From Okapia johnstoni (lineage: Eukaryota > Chordata > Mammalia > Artiodactyla > Giraffidae), in the NCBI GenBank assembly GCA_024291935.2, contig CM044314.1, positions 21,736,001 through 21,800,000 of the forward strand: DNA of 64,000 nucleotides, written 5' to 3'. The notes under the pieces are model-generated. The model did not search any database. It saw only the letters and a program-made list of their open reading frames with translations, and was not told the origin of the DNA. Below are positions 41,630-51,839 of this stretch, piece after piece (the stretch's first letter is position 1; each line of letters begins with the position of its first letter). Both the position numbers and the translations under genes were made by a program.

Positions 41630-42318
41630 GTATTGTTCACAATAGCCAAAAAGTGGAAGCAACCCAAGTATTCATCAATGGATGCATGAATAAAGTGTGA
41701 TTTATCCATGCTTGGGTACACGCTCAGTCTCTAAGTGGTGTCCAATTCTTTGAGACTCCATGGACTGTAGCCTGCCAGGTTCCTCTGTCCATGGGATTCT
41801 CCACACAAGAATACTAGAGTGGGTTGCCATTTCCTACTCCAGAGAATCTTCCCAATCCAGGGATCGAATCCATGTCTCCTGCATCTCCTGCTTTGGCAGG
41901 AGGATTCTTTGTCACTGAGCCATCTGGGAAGCCTCTGTCTATACAATGGGATATTATTCAGCCTTAAAATGAAATGAAATCTGACACATAGGTAAACCTT
42001 AAGGACATTATGCTAAATGAAATAAGCCAATCACGAAAGGACAAACACTATGTGATTTCCCTTATATTAGGTTTCTAGAATAGTCAAATTTGTAAAGATA
42101 GAAAGTATACTGGTGGGTGCCAGGGGCTAGGGGGAGCGGAGGTGGGAATTAATGTTTAATGAGGACAGAGTTTCAGTTTGGAAAAATGAGAAGGCTCTGG
42201 AGATGGATGGTAATGATGGTTGCACAATAATGTGAATGTACTTAATATCATTGAACTGTACACTTAAAAATTATAAAGATTGTAAATTTTAGGTTATGTG
42301 TATCTTACCACAATTAAA
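41630..42318 (+). mobile_element. L1 3' end, split by a SINE
   Basis: CACAATAGCCAAAAAGTGGAAGC, AATGGGATATTATTCAGCC, CTAAATGAAATAAGCCAATCACG and TTGAACTGTACACTTAAAAATTATAAAG are in the expected order, ending in an A-rich tail. The SINE at 41711-41934 interrupts it. Confidence 0.82.
41711..41934 (-). mobile_element. Bov-tA SINE, reverse
   Basis: Reverse copy with a diverged tRNA-like head that carries a short CTCCTGCATCTCCTGC duplication. It lies inside L1. Confidence 0.9.
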
Positions 42319-42343
42319 AAAAAATTTTTTTTTATGTATATGG

Positions 42344-42432
42344 GGAATTCCCTGGCAGTCCAGTGGTTAGGATTCTGCACTCTCACTGCCAAGGGCCCAG
42401 GTTCAATCTCTGGTTGGAGAACTAAGAATTTA
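42344..42432 (+). mobile_element. CHR/ART2-type SINE, short form
   Basis: GGAATTCCCTGGCAGTCCAGTGG head and GGTTCAATCTCTGGTTGGAGAACTAAG core, followed by A-rich sequence. Confidence 0.85.
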
Positions 42433-42440
42433 ACTTTTTA

Positions 42441-43436
42441 ATTAAAAAAAAATTATTATGCTTAAAAAAAAAGACAAGTAACTTAAGCAAAGGAAAACTG
42501 GAAATCACTCATTGGCTATTCACATAGCTGAGAACCAAAGGCAGGGGTCTGGGTCCAGGCATGGCTGGCCCTAAGGCTTCACATGGAGTCATAAGGACCT
42601 ATCCCCTCCACCTTTGCATCCACCTTTTTCTCTGTTACATCCATCTCAGGCAAGCTCTCTCTACTTGAGAGCAAAATGGCCAGTGGCAAGTCTAGGCTGA
42701 TATTGTTTACAAGTAATGACATCCAAAAAGAAAAGCTAAATTCTGTCTCTTCAAATAGCCATGTCAATAACTAAAGAAAACTCAACTAAGCCAGCCCAGG
42801 CCTAAGGTCGCACCTGATATGGGGAAAATGGGGCATGTGATTGACACTCCCTTCCCGTTTACCTGGAATGGACTAGGTTCCATTTCCACCAGGAAAGTGT
42901 GTGGTCATGTCCACCACAGTGAAGACACAAACTTTGTGACATTACAATTGTACTTCAATACGATCTAAAGTCTCTTAGCTTCAAAAGACTTTTCCCAGAA
43001 TAAATAAATCCTGGAGCATCTAGACACAAAATCAGGTGAAACTGTACAAATTTATAGAAATAATTCTCTGGTGATAACTAAATCACTAGGTCTATGTAGC
43101 ATTACAATTTTTATATTTTAAAGAAAATGAGAACTTATAATCAGTGGAGATAATGAAAGTGGTTTGGAATTAGGAACAAAAGTTTTCCATGCTTTAATGG
43201 CATATATTCCTGCTGTACTTGGCAGGAAGCTTCGTTTCTATTAAGATTCTCCTTGCAGTTTTTCTAGAATTCCTCCTGGAAACAGTCTGCAGGAGATACT
43301 GGTTGAGGACACTGGGTATGCACATGTGAAACAGTATTAATCTACTTTGCAAGTGCAATGTAAGGTGCCTCTTTTGCTAAGAAAGGACTTGTGTTGAGCA
43401 GGTATTTGTAGCACTTATATGTAACACCTACCTGCA
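42441..43436. other. No recognised feature
   Basis: About 1 kb with no repeat or gene that I can support. Confidence 0.45.
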
Positions 43437-43482
43437 TTCTCAGTCCTGTCCAACTTTTTGCGACCCCATGACTGGTGACTTA
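43437..43482 (-). mobile_element. Bov-A fragment, reverse
   Basis: Short piece CTCAGTCCTGTCCAACTTTTTGCGACCCCATGAC, a 5'-truncated Bov-A tail. Confidence 0.7.
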
Positions 43483-43763
43483 CGGTGACTAGAAAGCTAA
43501 CAGTGAGTGTCCCAGACATCCTTGCCACTAGGACCCTGAGTTCCAGCAAAGCAGATGGCAGATGTGAGTGGTGAGAAGTAGCACAGGGATGATGTCTCTC
43601 CTGGGACAGCTCTGGGGGAGGTTCTAGAATCAGAGGGTAAGTGACGACACTTGCATGGGAATCCCATTATGAAACTCCTAAACATCTTCTGGTTCCCCTT
43701 CATTCCTCCAAGAATTTCTTTAAGCCGATCAAAACTCTTTTTGGTTAAGAATGGACCTCTTTT

Positions 43764-43983
43764 CAGGGCTTCCCAGGTGGCTCAGTAGTAAAGAATCCAC
43801 CTGCCAATATAAGAGATGTGAGTTTGATCCCTGGGGGTGGGAAGACTCCCTGGAGAAAGAAATGGCAACCCACTCCAGTATTCTTGCTTGGGAAATCCCA
43901 TGGACAGAGGAGTCTGGTGGGCTACAGTTCATGGGGTTGTAAAGAGTCGGACACAATGGAGCGACTAAACAGCAGCAACAGCA
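43764..43983 (+). mobile_element. Bov-tA SINE
   Basis: Complete forward copy ending in CAGCAGCAACAGCA. GGACCTCTTTT (43753-43763) and GGACCCCTTTT (43984-43994) are its target-site duplication with one change. Confidence 0.95.
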
Positions 43984-44102
43984 GGACCCCTTTTGGCTTA
44001 AATCTACTTGAGTGGAGTCTGTGCCTACTTTGTATAATAGTAAATGCTAGAAGGGCCACAATTTTCATAAGAACTTAGGAAAGAGAGCGCTGCGCTCAAA
44101 GG

Positions 44103-44310
44103 GTGAGTGAGTGAAATCACTCAGTCGTGTCTGACTCTTTGCGACCCCATGGACTGTAGCCTACCAGGCTCCTCTGCCCATGGGATTTTCTAAGCAAGAG
44201 TACTGGAGTGGACTGCCATTTCCTTCTTCAGGGGATCTTCTCAACCCAGGGATCGAACCCAGGTCTCCCACACTGCAGACAGATCCTTTACCGTCTGAGC
44301 CACCAGGGAA
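44103..44310 (-). mobile_element. Bov-tA SINE, reverse
   Basis: Complete reverse copy starting GTGAGTGAGTGAAATC and ending in the head CTGAGCCACCAGGGAA. Confidence 0.93.
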
Positions 44311-44583
44311 TTTCAAAGGATAGTAGATTCTCAAAGGGTAGTAGATTTAAAAAACTAAACTAGAACCCCAGTCTGGACTCCAAAAAGCATGCCTCATCTT
44401 GCAGGGCCTGTGACTTGCCCCTGACCTGTGCCCCCCATTCCCATTGCTCTAGTTCTCACTTCAGAGACCTGAGCCTTAGGGTCACTCCATTCCTGAGTCC
44501 ACTGCAGCAGGAGTCCTCCAGGATCGAATGCCTGATGATCTGAGGTGGAGCTGATGCAATAATAATAGAAATAAGAAAGCGAA

Positions 44584-44790
44584 GTGAAAGTGTTAGTTGC
44601 TCAGTTGTTTCCATCTCTTTGTGAACTATGGACTGTAGCCTGCCAGTCTCCTCTGTCCATGGAATTCTCCAACCAAGAATGATGGGATGAGTAGTGATTC
44701 CCTTCTTCAGGGGATCTTCCTGACCCAGTGATCAAACCCAGGTCTCCTGCACTGCAGGCAGGTTCTTTACCATCTGAGCCACCAGGAAAG
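44584..44790 (-). mobile_element. Bov-tA SINE, reverse
   Basis: Reverse copy, more diverged than its neighbours (ACCAAGAATGATGGGATGAG), ending CCATCTGAGCCACCAGGAAAG. Confidence 0.92.
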
Positions 44791-44819
44791 TGTGCACGAT
44801 AAATATAATGCCCTTGAAT

Positions 44820-44912
44820 CATCCCCAAACCATCTCCCCATGCCACCTGGTCCACAAAAAATTGTCTTCCATGAAACTGGTCCCTGATGCCAAGAAGGCT
44901 GGGGACCACTCT
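44820..44912. mobile_element. MER2/Tigger1 terminal fragment
   Basis: It ends with the MER2 terminal inverted repeat region AATTGTCTTCCATGAAACTGG, TCCCTGATGCCAAGAAGG and CTGGGGACC. Only one end of the element is present. Confidence 0.75.
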
Positions 44913-45428
44913 GGCCTGTAGAACCTGTTCCTTTCTCCACAGCTATTGACTTGCTGGAGCCATCCTATGCCTGCCCATTTTCTTTTCATCCTGTCCTTCA
45001 CCTTGGGAATGAAGTTCATTTCCAGGGCTTGCCCTTTGCTGATCGGCACATCTATGACCCCACCCCACACCTCAGTCAGTCCCAACCAACTTGGATCTTC
45101 TGGTGCCCAGGTTCACCTCCCAATCCCCTATGTCCCCTCAATCCTCATTCATTCTGTCACCTGTAGGTGTGGATTCCCCACTGAGTGTTCTTATATGAGG
45201 ACTCAGCCTCAGTCATCACTTTCCAAAAAGCCTTCTCCCATCAAGTCAACCTTGTCACGGCTGGGTGCCCTGCACTCATGCCTTCTGTGCCCCATTCCAT
45301 GGTCTACAGAGACCACACATGCCTGTCCTCCCTGGCTGAGGAGAGCCACAGAGACCAGGCATCATTCTCGATGAAAATGTAGGTTGTCAATAGATGCTTT
45401 TTAACAGAACTAAATTTATTCTTGCATT
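44913..45428. other. Unassigned; chance open frames
   Basis: Pyrimidine-rich plus strand with open frames of up to about 140 codons. A polypyrimidine-CAG sequence lies at 44929-44942, but no donor or domain supports an exon. Confidence 0.4.
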
Positions 45429-45962
45429 AGGCTGTTTCAGAGAAACAGGGCTTCCCTGATGGCTCATTGGGTAAAGATTCTGCCTGCAATGTAGGAGACA
45501 TAGGGGAAGTGAGTTCGATCCCTGGGTCGGGAAGATCCCCTGGAGGAAGAAATGGCAACCCACTCCAGTATTCCTGCCTGGACAGTCCCATGGACAGAGG
45601 AGCCTGGAGGGCTACAGTCCATAGAGTCACAAAGAGTTGGACACGACTGAGTGACTGAACACACACACATGATTGTGGGGGCTGGCAATTCTGAAAGGCA
45701 GGCCGGGGACCCAGGAACAGTTGACGTTGCAGAATTCCTTCTTCCTCCATGGAGGTCAGTCTTTGCTCTTTAAGTCTTCAGCTGATTGAATGAGGCCCTC
45801 TCACATTATATAAGGTAATCTGCTTTGCTCAGAGTCTACTGATTTAAATATTGATCTCATCTACCAAATACCTTCACAGTGATATGTGGACTGGGGTTTT
45901 AACAAACATTGGGGTCAGCTTTGTTAGTCCAACAAAGCTGACACATGAAATTAACCACACTG
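45429..45962. mobile_element. Old repeat ending AATTAACC, second copy, split by a SINE
   Basis: Same family as 13111-13538. Its left end (GGCTGTTTCAGAGAAACAG) precedes the SINE at 45448-45668. The rest follows: GTGGGGGCTGGCAATTCTG, CTTCAGCTGATTGAATGAGGCC, TCTACTGATTTAAATATTGATCTC, CTGACACATGAAATTAACC. Confidence 0.6.
45448..45668 (+). mobile_element. Bov-tA SINE
   Basis: Forward copy with head GGGCTTCCCTGATGGCTCATTGG and a full Bov-A monomer ending in ACACACACA. It splits the old repeat. Confidence 0.93.
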
Positions 45963-46084
45963 GTGTATGTTTTGCCCAACACCTGACAGTTGTTCAGTTG
46001 TCACCGAGTGGGACCCTATGGGGCCTTCCAGGCCCTTTCCCTGGATCCTCCCTCTGCTTTAGCTCTTTTCTGAAGTACCCAGAT

Positions 46085-46432
46085 AACAATATATGAAACA
46101 CATTGACAGGTGTGAAAACCCCCCACCAAATGTTAACCACTTGAGATCATAAGCAAGTGGCAACCAGACCTCCTGGCACCTAAGGATGGATAACGTTAAC
46201 CCCTGTGACACCTCACCATCAGCCAATCAGAGAATTGTGCCTGAGATCATCATATACCCTGCCACTCCCTTCCCTCTTCTGCCCTTTAAAAATGTTTTGC
46301 TGAAACACTTCTGGGAACTCAGGGGTTCTAGGGGGCATGAACCACCCATCTCCCTGCTTGGCCTTGCAGTAAACCTTTCTCCACTCTAAACTGTGACTTC
46401 TCAGTTTTGGCCTCAACTTGCACTAACACAGT
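46085..46432 (+). mobile_element. Probable ERV LTR
   Basis: It has a CCAATCAGAGAATTG promoter-like box, CTTTAAAAATG as a TATA-like element near 46285, a pyrimidine-rich R/U5 area (GTAAACCTTTCTCC), and the end TTTTGGCCTCAACTTGCACTAAC. The family is unnamed. Confidence 0.45.
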
Positions 46433-46437
46433 AAGTG

Positions 46438-46565
46438 AAGGAGTGGGGTAGGAGGGAGGAGGAAGGAAGGAGAGAGAAGGAAGGGAGGGGAAGGGAGGGG
46501 AAGGGAGGGGAAGGGAGGAGAAGGGAGGGGAAGGGAGGGGAAGGGAGGGGAAGGGGGAGAAGGGG
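46438..46565. repeat. Purine-rich minisatellite, GGGAGGGGAA-type decamer
   Basis: About 130 bases of almost pure purine on the plus strand. The core is successive 10-bp units of GGGAGGGGAA with one variant GGGAGGAGAA. It directly follows an LTR-like element. Confidence 0.95.
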
Positions 46566-46663
46566 GCTTCACTCTCTCACCCCCAGGTTAGGTGTGTGGG
46601 GCTAATGAGAAGACAACCATGCGCCCTATTCAGGATGTGGTGAACTGTGGTGTAACTGTGTGA

Positions 46664-47041
46664 TGTTAAAAGAAACAAAATCCAACTCAGTACATTGGAA
46701 AGCTCTAATTGGCTTTATTGAACGATTCATGGATAAGGCAGCCAAGGGCTACAGAAAGGGAAAGATTTTTCAAGGCATAACAAGGAAGTTTAACAAAAAG
46801 ATGATTTCAGGCTTAGGTAACCTACCTATGGGCTCTGGAAGGTGTCTATATTGTAGCTTACCTCATCTTTCTTTGGGGCATGATGAGTGTCCATGTAACA
46901 GATTACCTCATTGCTGTTGACCAGAAAACTCCATTCCTGAGTGACTGTAATTGCAGTTGGGTTAGGTATTATGCCCTGTGTTTGACGGCATCGCTTAGCA
47001 TAAATGACTCCATTTTGGGCCTAAGATTTTTCCTTTTAACA
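46664..47041 (-). mobile_element. ERV LTR, reverse
   Basis: The plus strand begins TGTTAAAAG and ends CTTTTAACA, so the element has perfect TG...CA ends with inverted TGTTAAAAG termini. In reverse it has an AATAAAGCCAATTAGAGC polyadenylation area near its 3' end. No interior is present. ERVL or another class cannot be decided here. Confidence 0.6.
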
Positions 47042-48261
47042 GTAGCTAGGTGAAATTTTCCAGAAACAGCACATTTCTTTTTTCCAGCTTTAGTTTCTCA
47101 CCTTCCCAGGGCTGAGTTGAATGGACACCTCATTGCCTCCCTCTGGGATCAGCCTGGCCTCCTTGGGTTTCCTAGGAAAATCAGGAGCAGTCATTGCCCT
47201 GTTCCTGTAGTAGACTGGACCTTTGGAAAGGCAATATGATTGCAAAGCAGTGCCTTTATCAGCCCCCCAACACCCACCTTGAATTTCAAATTGTTGCCCA
47301 TTTTTTAAACCAGTTTTCTCCCCGTCTGCAGGTCTTAACTAACCAGAGCCTCACTAACAACTTGCTGGCGTCTCTGAGAAAGGGCTGAGTTATCTCCAGA
47401 AGGCACTCGCACCCTAGTGTATCTCCCCAAATATTCACACACAGCATAATGTGTTATTTTAACATTCTCCAAACACTCTCTCAGAATATAGTTTAAAACA
47501 CATGGAATCACTTCTTTATGACACAGCAAAAAACCCTCAAAGAACAATTTAGTTGTGACAGATTTCATTAGGAAAAAAATTTCTTGCTTCAGTTTTCACT
47601 TTCTGTGACTAGCTATCTCTCTTAAATATTGTTTCAAACCTTCCACCTTTGGAAGTTACTTTACATGATTCAGGCCATTTAAGTACGTGCCTTGTTTTCC
47701 TCCTTGATTAGACTGATTCTAAATTTGCTTCCTGTTTTCAGAAGAAGGAAGGAAGGTGTCTACAGAACAGTCCAGTAACGTTCCTAGTGAGAGTCTGAAG
47801 CCCCAGAGCACACTTGATCAGCAGAAACCTTTTTTCCCCAGGATGGAAAATTTCAGAGGCAAGGAGAGGCGTTCTAATTCTCAAATCCCAGCCTTGAATA
47901 CTCTGGGAGGGGTGGGCATGGTGGGGCAGAGCTGTTGGGCTCTGAGGAAGGAGCTCTCTGTGGCTCAGGCCAAGTTCAAATTCAGAGACCAGCAGGGAAG
48001 TCAGGTCCATCCTCTAAGACATGTACATTAACTGACACACACGCTTTCCCAGAAATTCCTGCATCCACACCAGGCAAATATCAAAGCCGAAAAGCCACAC
48101 ATTCTCAGCAGGCTGAGACAGGTGGTGGAACAAGAAGTCCATCATAGAAAACCACACTTGCTCACCGTGTATTTCTGATAGTTCACCCCTAACTTTAGGC
48201 ATTTCATTTCTTCACACTTGAACACACGATCAAGTGGCTTAAGTCTGCAGTGAGTTACAGG
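47042..48261. other. No recognised feature
   Basis: About 1.2 kb of unique-looking sequence. Several open frames of 60-90 codons occur on both strands without a recognisable domain. Confidence 0.45.
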
Positions 48262-48360
48262 TCCTGTTTTCCCAAGACTGTCCCAGTTTTAAGACTAAAA
48301 GTCCTGGGTCCCTGTTACCCCTTGAGTCCCAGGTAACAGGGACAGCTGGTCACTCTACTT
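48262..48360. mobile_element. Small palindromic DNA-transposon-like repeat
   Basis: The ends CTGTCCCAGTTTTAAGAC and GGACAGCTGGTCACTC look like terminal sequence of an old hAT-type element. The centre holds a perfect 12-bp inverted repeat, GTCCCTGTTACC (48308-48319) and GGTAACAGGGAC (48332-48343). Confidence 0.5.
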
Positions 48361-48734
48361 TAGTCCAGTGGGCATCTGACTGAAGCCAGATTTGAGGCCC
48401 TCCAAAGGCACACACCAGACTCATAACAGGCAAAAGCAATCAATGCTGTTAGAAGGTGGGAGAATGCTGATTTGAAGAAAGGACTAACAACTGAAAGGGG
48501 GATTACGGGTGTCCCAGGGGACTGACCAAATTTTAATTCTTTGTCTAGTGTGGGTGGCCTGGAGGTTCATTTTGCAAAGATGCTGTGAACTGCTCCATGT
48601 GACATGTATACTTCTCTGTACAGATAACCCACTTCAATACAGAGAAAGTCAGAGAGAGGAGACAGGTTTGCAGCATAGCGTCCTGAAGGATTTCCTATAA
48701 AGTTTTCATTATACTCCAACCCTGAGTCAGTTAT

Positions 48735-49370
48735 GAACTAAATTTTGTCTCCTCAAATTCATAGGTTGAAGCATTAACTCCCAATGTCACTGTATTAGGA
48801 GATAAGGTTTTAAAGGAGAGGATTAGAGTTAAATAAGGTCATAAGGGTGAGGCCCTAATTCTATCAGAACTGGTCCTTGCTGCTGCTGCTAAGTCGCTTC
48901 AGTGGTGTCCGACTCTGTGCGACCCCATAGATGGCAGCCCACCAGGCTCCCCCGTCCCTGGGATTCTCCAGGCAAGAATACTGGAGTGGGTTGCCATTTC
49001 CTTCTCCAGTGCATGAAAGGGAAAAGTGAAAGTGAAGTCGCTCAGTTGTGTCCGACTCTTAGTGACCCCATGGGCTGTAGCCTACCAGGCTCCTCTGTCC
49101 ATGGGATTTTCCAGGCAAGAGTACTGGAATGGGGTGCCATTGCTTTCTCCGGAACTGGTCCTTAGCTGAAGACTAACAGACACCAGGGCTCTCTCCATGC
49201 GTTTGCACTGAGGAAAGGCCAGGTGAGGACATGGCATAAAGGCAGCTGTCTCACCAATGCCAGAGCTGCACCTTGGTGTGGGACTTCAGCCTCCAGAACT
49301 GTGAGAAAGCAATGTCTGCAGTCTAACCCACCCAACCTGAGGCCCTTTGTCTTGGCAGCTCCCTCCCTCC
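48735..49370 (+). mobile_element. MLT1-type LTR split by Bov-A2
   Basis: The left part reads GAACTAAATTTTGTCTCC, AATGTCACTGTATTAGGAG and GTTAAATAAGGTCATAAGGG. The right part reads GACACCAGGGCTCTCTCC, GAGGAAAGGCCAGGTGAGGAC and CAGCCTCCAGAACTGTGAG. It is continuous once the SINE at 48879-49151 is removed. Confidence 0.85.
48879..49151 (-). mobile_element. Bov-A2 SINE (dimer), reverse, inside MLT1
   Basis: (GCT)n tail, two monomers and the AAAGTGAAAGTGAAG linker. The 12-bp duplication GAACTGGTCCTT is exact at 48867-48878 and 49152-49163. Confidence 0.97.
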
Positions 49371-49539
49371 TGGTCCCCTCACTTTGAGGAGACATAGAGA
49401 TATTCTTAAAAGGGTGACATACTGCACCTGCTGTTCTGTCCCAGCCACCACAATTTTCACTCTCCTGGGTGAAATAACTCCATATTTTCAATAATGAGGG
49501 GAAAAAAACCCTCCTTAGTCCTCTTACTAGAGACAGAAT

Positions 49540-49910
49540 ATATTATTTAATGGATGAATCATCATTTATTAAGCCAGTCCCATATTAATGCATAAATTCC
49601 ATTATGTTTATCAGGATATGACCACAGGCCTATTGATAAATGTCCACTGTTTACCTAGTCTTATGACACATGAATCATGGGTTAACTTTGATCGTATGTC
49701 TCTTTTACCTTGTCCAGACTAGTTTCAAAGACTCTGGGGAGGTGGGTTTGAGCAAGTACACTCAGGGTATATAAGGTTTTCACAAAAACTGGTTGGGGTC
49801 CTTGGCTAAGAGGAGACTCTGCCTTGGGCCTGCCGGTGTAATAAACTGCACTCCACTACCTGCATTGTCCTTCTGAGTGAGTTTGTTTCCCAGAACACAT
49901 GGCTACAACA
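49540..49910 (+). mobile_element. Solo ERV LTR
   Basis: A TATA box (TATATAAG, about 49769-49776) and AATAAA (49840-49845) stand about 70 bases apart. They are followed by a U5-like part with CTTCTGAGTGAGTTTG and the end GGCTACAACA. No interior follows. The left edge is uncertain. Confidence 0.6.
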
Positions 49911-49929
49911 GTTTCAGCTTTCATACTCC

Positions 49930-50029
49930 CATTTGTGGCACGTGAGACCTAGTTCCTTGACCAGGGATTGAACCCAGGTCCCCTGCATTGGACCGCAGAG
50001 TTTTAGCCACTGGACCACCAGGAAAGTCC
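49930..50029 (-). mobile_element. CHR/ART2-type SINE, short form, reverse
   Basis: GACCAGGGATTGAACCCAGG and the head CCACTGGACCACCAGGAAAGTCC at the right. Confidence 0.85.
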
Positions 50030-50559
50030 CTGAAGAATTTTTATTTATGTCAGTTTACATGCACATGAGTACAGCTGAGAAATCTCTAGGAGTAAACTTA
50101 CTAGGCCCCTTGGTCAGATGTATTAGTAAGTTCAGTAGATGTCCCACAGGTGCCCTCCACGGACATTAGATGGCAGAGCCAGTCTCATGTCCTCACCCCA
50201 CAGTGTGCTGTGTCATTAACTAATTTTACAACATAAGAAATGTAAAGTGACATCTCAAGATTATGAACAGGCCTATCTTCTAGTTTTTCACTCATTTCAA
50301 CAAAATAAAGCAAAGCCCAACAGATTGGTCAAGGAACGACAACTGCACACTCTTGCTGAGAGAGGATGGAAAGCATCTGAGGGGCACACAGAGGTTCCAA
50401 GCTATTGTACAGAACCTTCATTTGTCAGCAGGATTTTGCAGCTCAAAGGCCATCTAGGTGTGACAATATAAATCAGGCAAAAATGTGTGTCCTCAGTAAA
50501 CGTCACATGGCACATGAAAATACGTGGGTTATTTTCTAATATCTTTTGATATTGATTGC
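50030..50559. other. No recognised feature
   Basis: No gene or named repeat. One open frame (50247-50471) shows no domain. Confidence 0.45.
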
Positions 50560-50990
50560 TAACATAATTCCACAGTGATAAGAGAACAGACTCTATGATT
50601 TCAATACCTTTAGACCATGAATTTTTTGCACCTTGTTTTTTTTCCCTGGGTATGTTCTATTGTTTCCTAGTTTATAGTCTATGGGACCGTGAATCGAATT
50701 TGTATACTGCTGTTGTATGAAAATTGCATAAATCTTAATGATGTTGAATTGGTTCATGGTGCTTTTCAGATCTACCATATCCTTCTACTTCTCTGTATAT
50801 TCACTCTATTAATTTTTGAGGATTTGATATTGAAACTCCAACTAAAAATCTTAATTTATATACTTAAAAAATAATTGTAATATATAGTGGAGCTATATGT
50901 AACTTTGTTCTGTGTTTTCCAAGTCTCCTGTAAATGTGTTATTATACTTTCATAATTTTAAAAAGAAAAAAGAAAGAGAGAAAAAATGTG
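50560..50990. mobile_element. Probable L1 fragments
   Basis: T-rich 50640-50830 resembles reverse L1 ORF2. The end at 50885-50990, TTTGTTCTGTGTTTTCCAAG followed by TATTATACTTTCATAATTTTAAAAAG and an A-rich tail, looks like a forward L1 3' end. The two parts were read by eye only. Confidence 0.4.
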
Positions 50991-51177
50991 TGTCCTCAGA
51001 GGGGCGGCACTAGCCGCCAAGGCCCAGCTCTGGAGGAGGCAGTCCAGTTCTTCCTCATCCGCCACCCAACACAGAGACCCTCTGCCCCTCTGCTTTGGTC
51101 CAACATGACTTCATCAAGAGGAAATCAGGCCAAAAGGGACCTGCCAGGCCACAAAGGCATGATATATTGCATTTTTA

Positions 51178-51283
51178 TTTATTCTTGCCTGAAGAATTCC
51201 ATGGACAGAGGAGGCTGGTGGGATACAGTCTATGGGGTCACAGGGTCAGACACGACTGAGTGACTAACACTTTCACTTTCAAA
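51178..51283 (+). mobile_element. Bov-tA SINE fragment, 5'-truncated
   Basis: It starts at TATTCTTGCCTGAAGAATTCC and ends CACTTTCACTTTCA. The head and first half are missing. Confidence 0.85.
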
Positions 51284-51412
51284 GTCCAGTATAGACAGTG
51301 CAGGCCAGTATAGACCACTGTAGACCAGTAAAGACCAATATAGACCCATGCTTATAGAGACAATGCAGATTAGTAAAGTCCAGTATAGACTAGTGTAGAC
51401 CAGGACAGGCTT
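51284..51412. repeat. Degenerate minisatellite of about 20-bp units
   Basis: Repeated CCAGTATAGAC followed by AGTGCAGG, CACTGTAGA, or TAGTGTAGA. At least four units are recognisable with diverged sequence between. Confidence 0.75.
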
Positions 51413-51512
51413 CTGCAGCTTCTCGGTGGCTGTGACTCTTTCCACAGGCTATATAGACCAGGGCAGCCTGCTTAGCCACTCAACCTTCACAAACACCCAA
51501 TCAGTGCCAGGT

Positions 51513-51816
51513 ACCAGTCAATCCTAAAGGAAATCAACCCTGAATATTCATTGGAAGGACTGATGCTAAAGCTGAAGTTCCAATACTTTGGTCACTTGAT
51601 GCAAAGAGCTGATTCATTGGAAAAGACCTTAATGCCAGGAAAGATTGAAGGCAATAGGAGAAGGGGGTAAGAGAGGATGAGATGGTTAGATAGCATCACC
51701 AACTCAGTGGTCATGAATTTGAGAAAACTCTGGGAGATAGTGGAAGACAGGGGAGCCTGGTGTGCTGCAGTCCAAGGGGTCACAAAGAGTTGGACATGAC
51801 TGACAGACTGAACAGC
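51513..51816 (+). mobile_element. BovB 3' end
   Basis: From CCAGTCAATCCTAAAGGAAATC to the tail GACTGACAGACTGAACAGC. It covers the C-terminal BovB coding region, with substitutions that leave stops. A long minus-strand open frame here is a shadow. Confidence 0.93.
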
Positions 51817-51839
51817 AACAACCAGGATACAACAGGAAA

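Noticed and set aside
44943..45167. Possible exon preceded by a polypyrimidine tract and CAG
   Set aside because: The open frame is about 75 codons and ends in a stop with no good splice donor. It shows no recognisable domain, and the pyrimidine-rich composition makes such acceptor-like sequences common.
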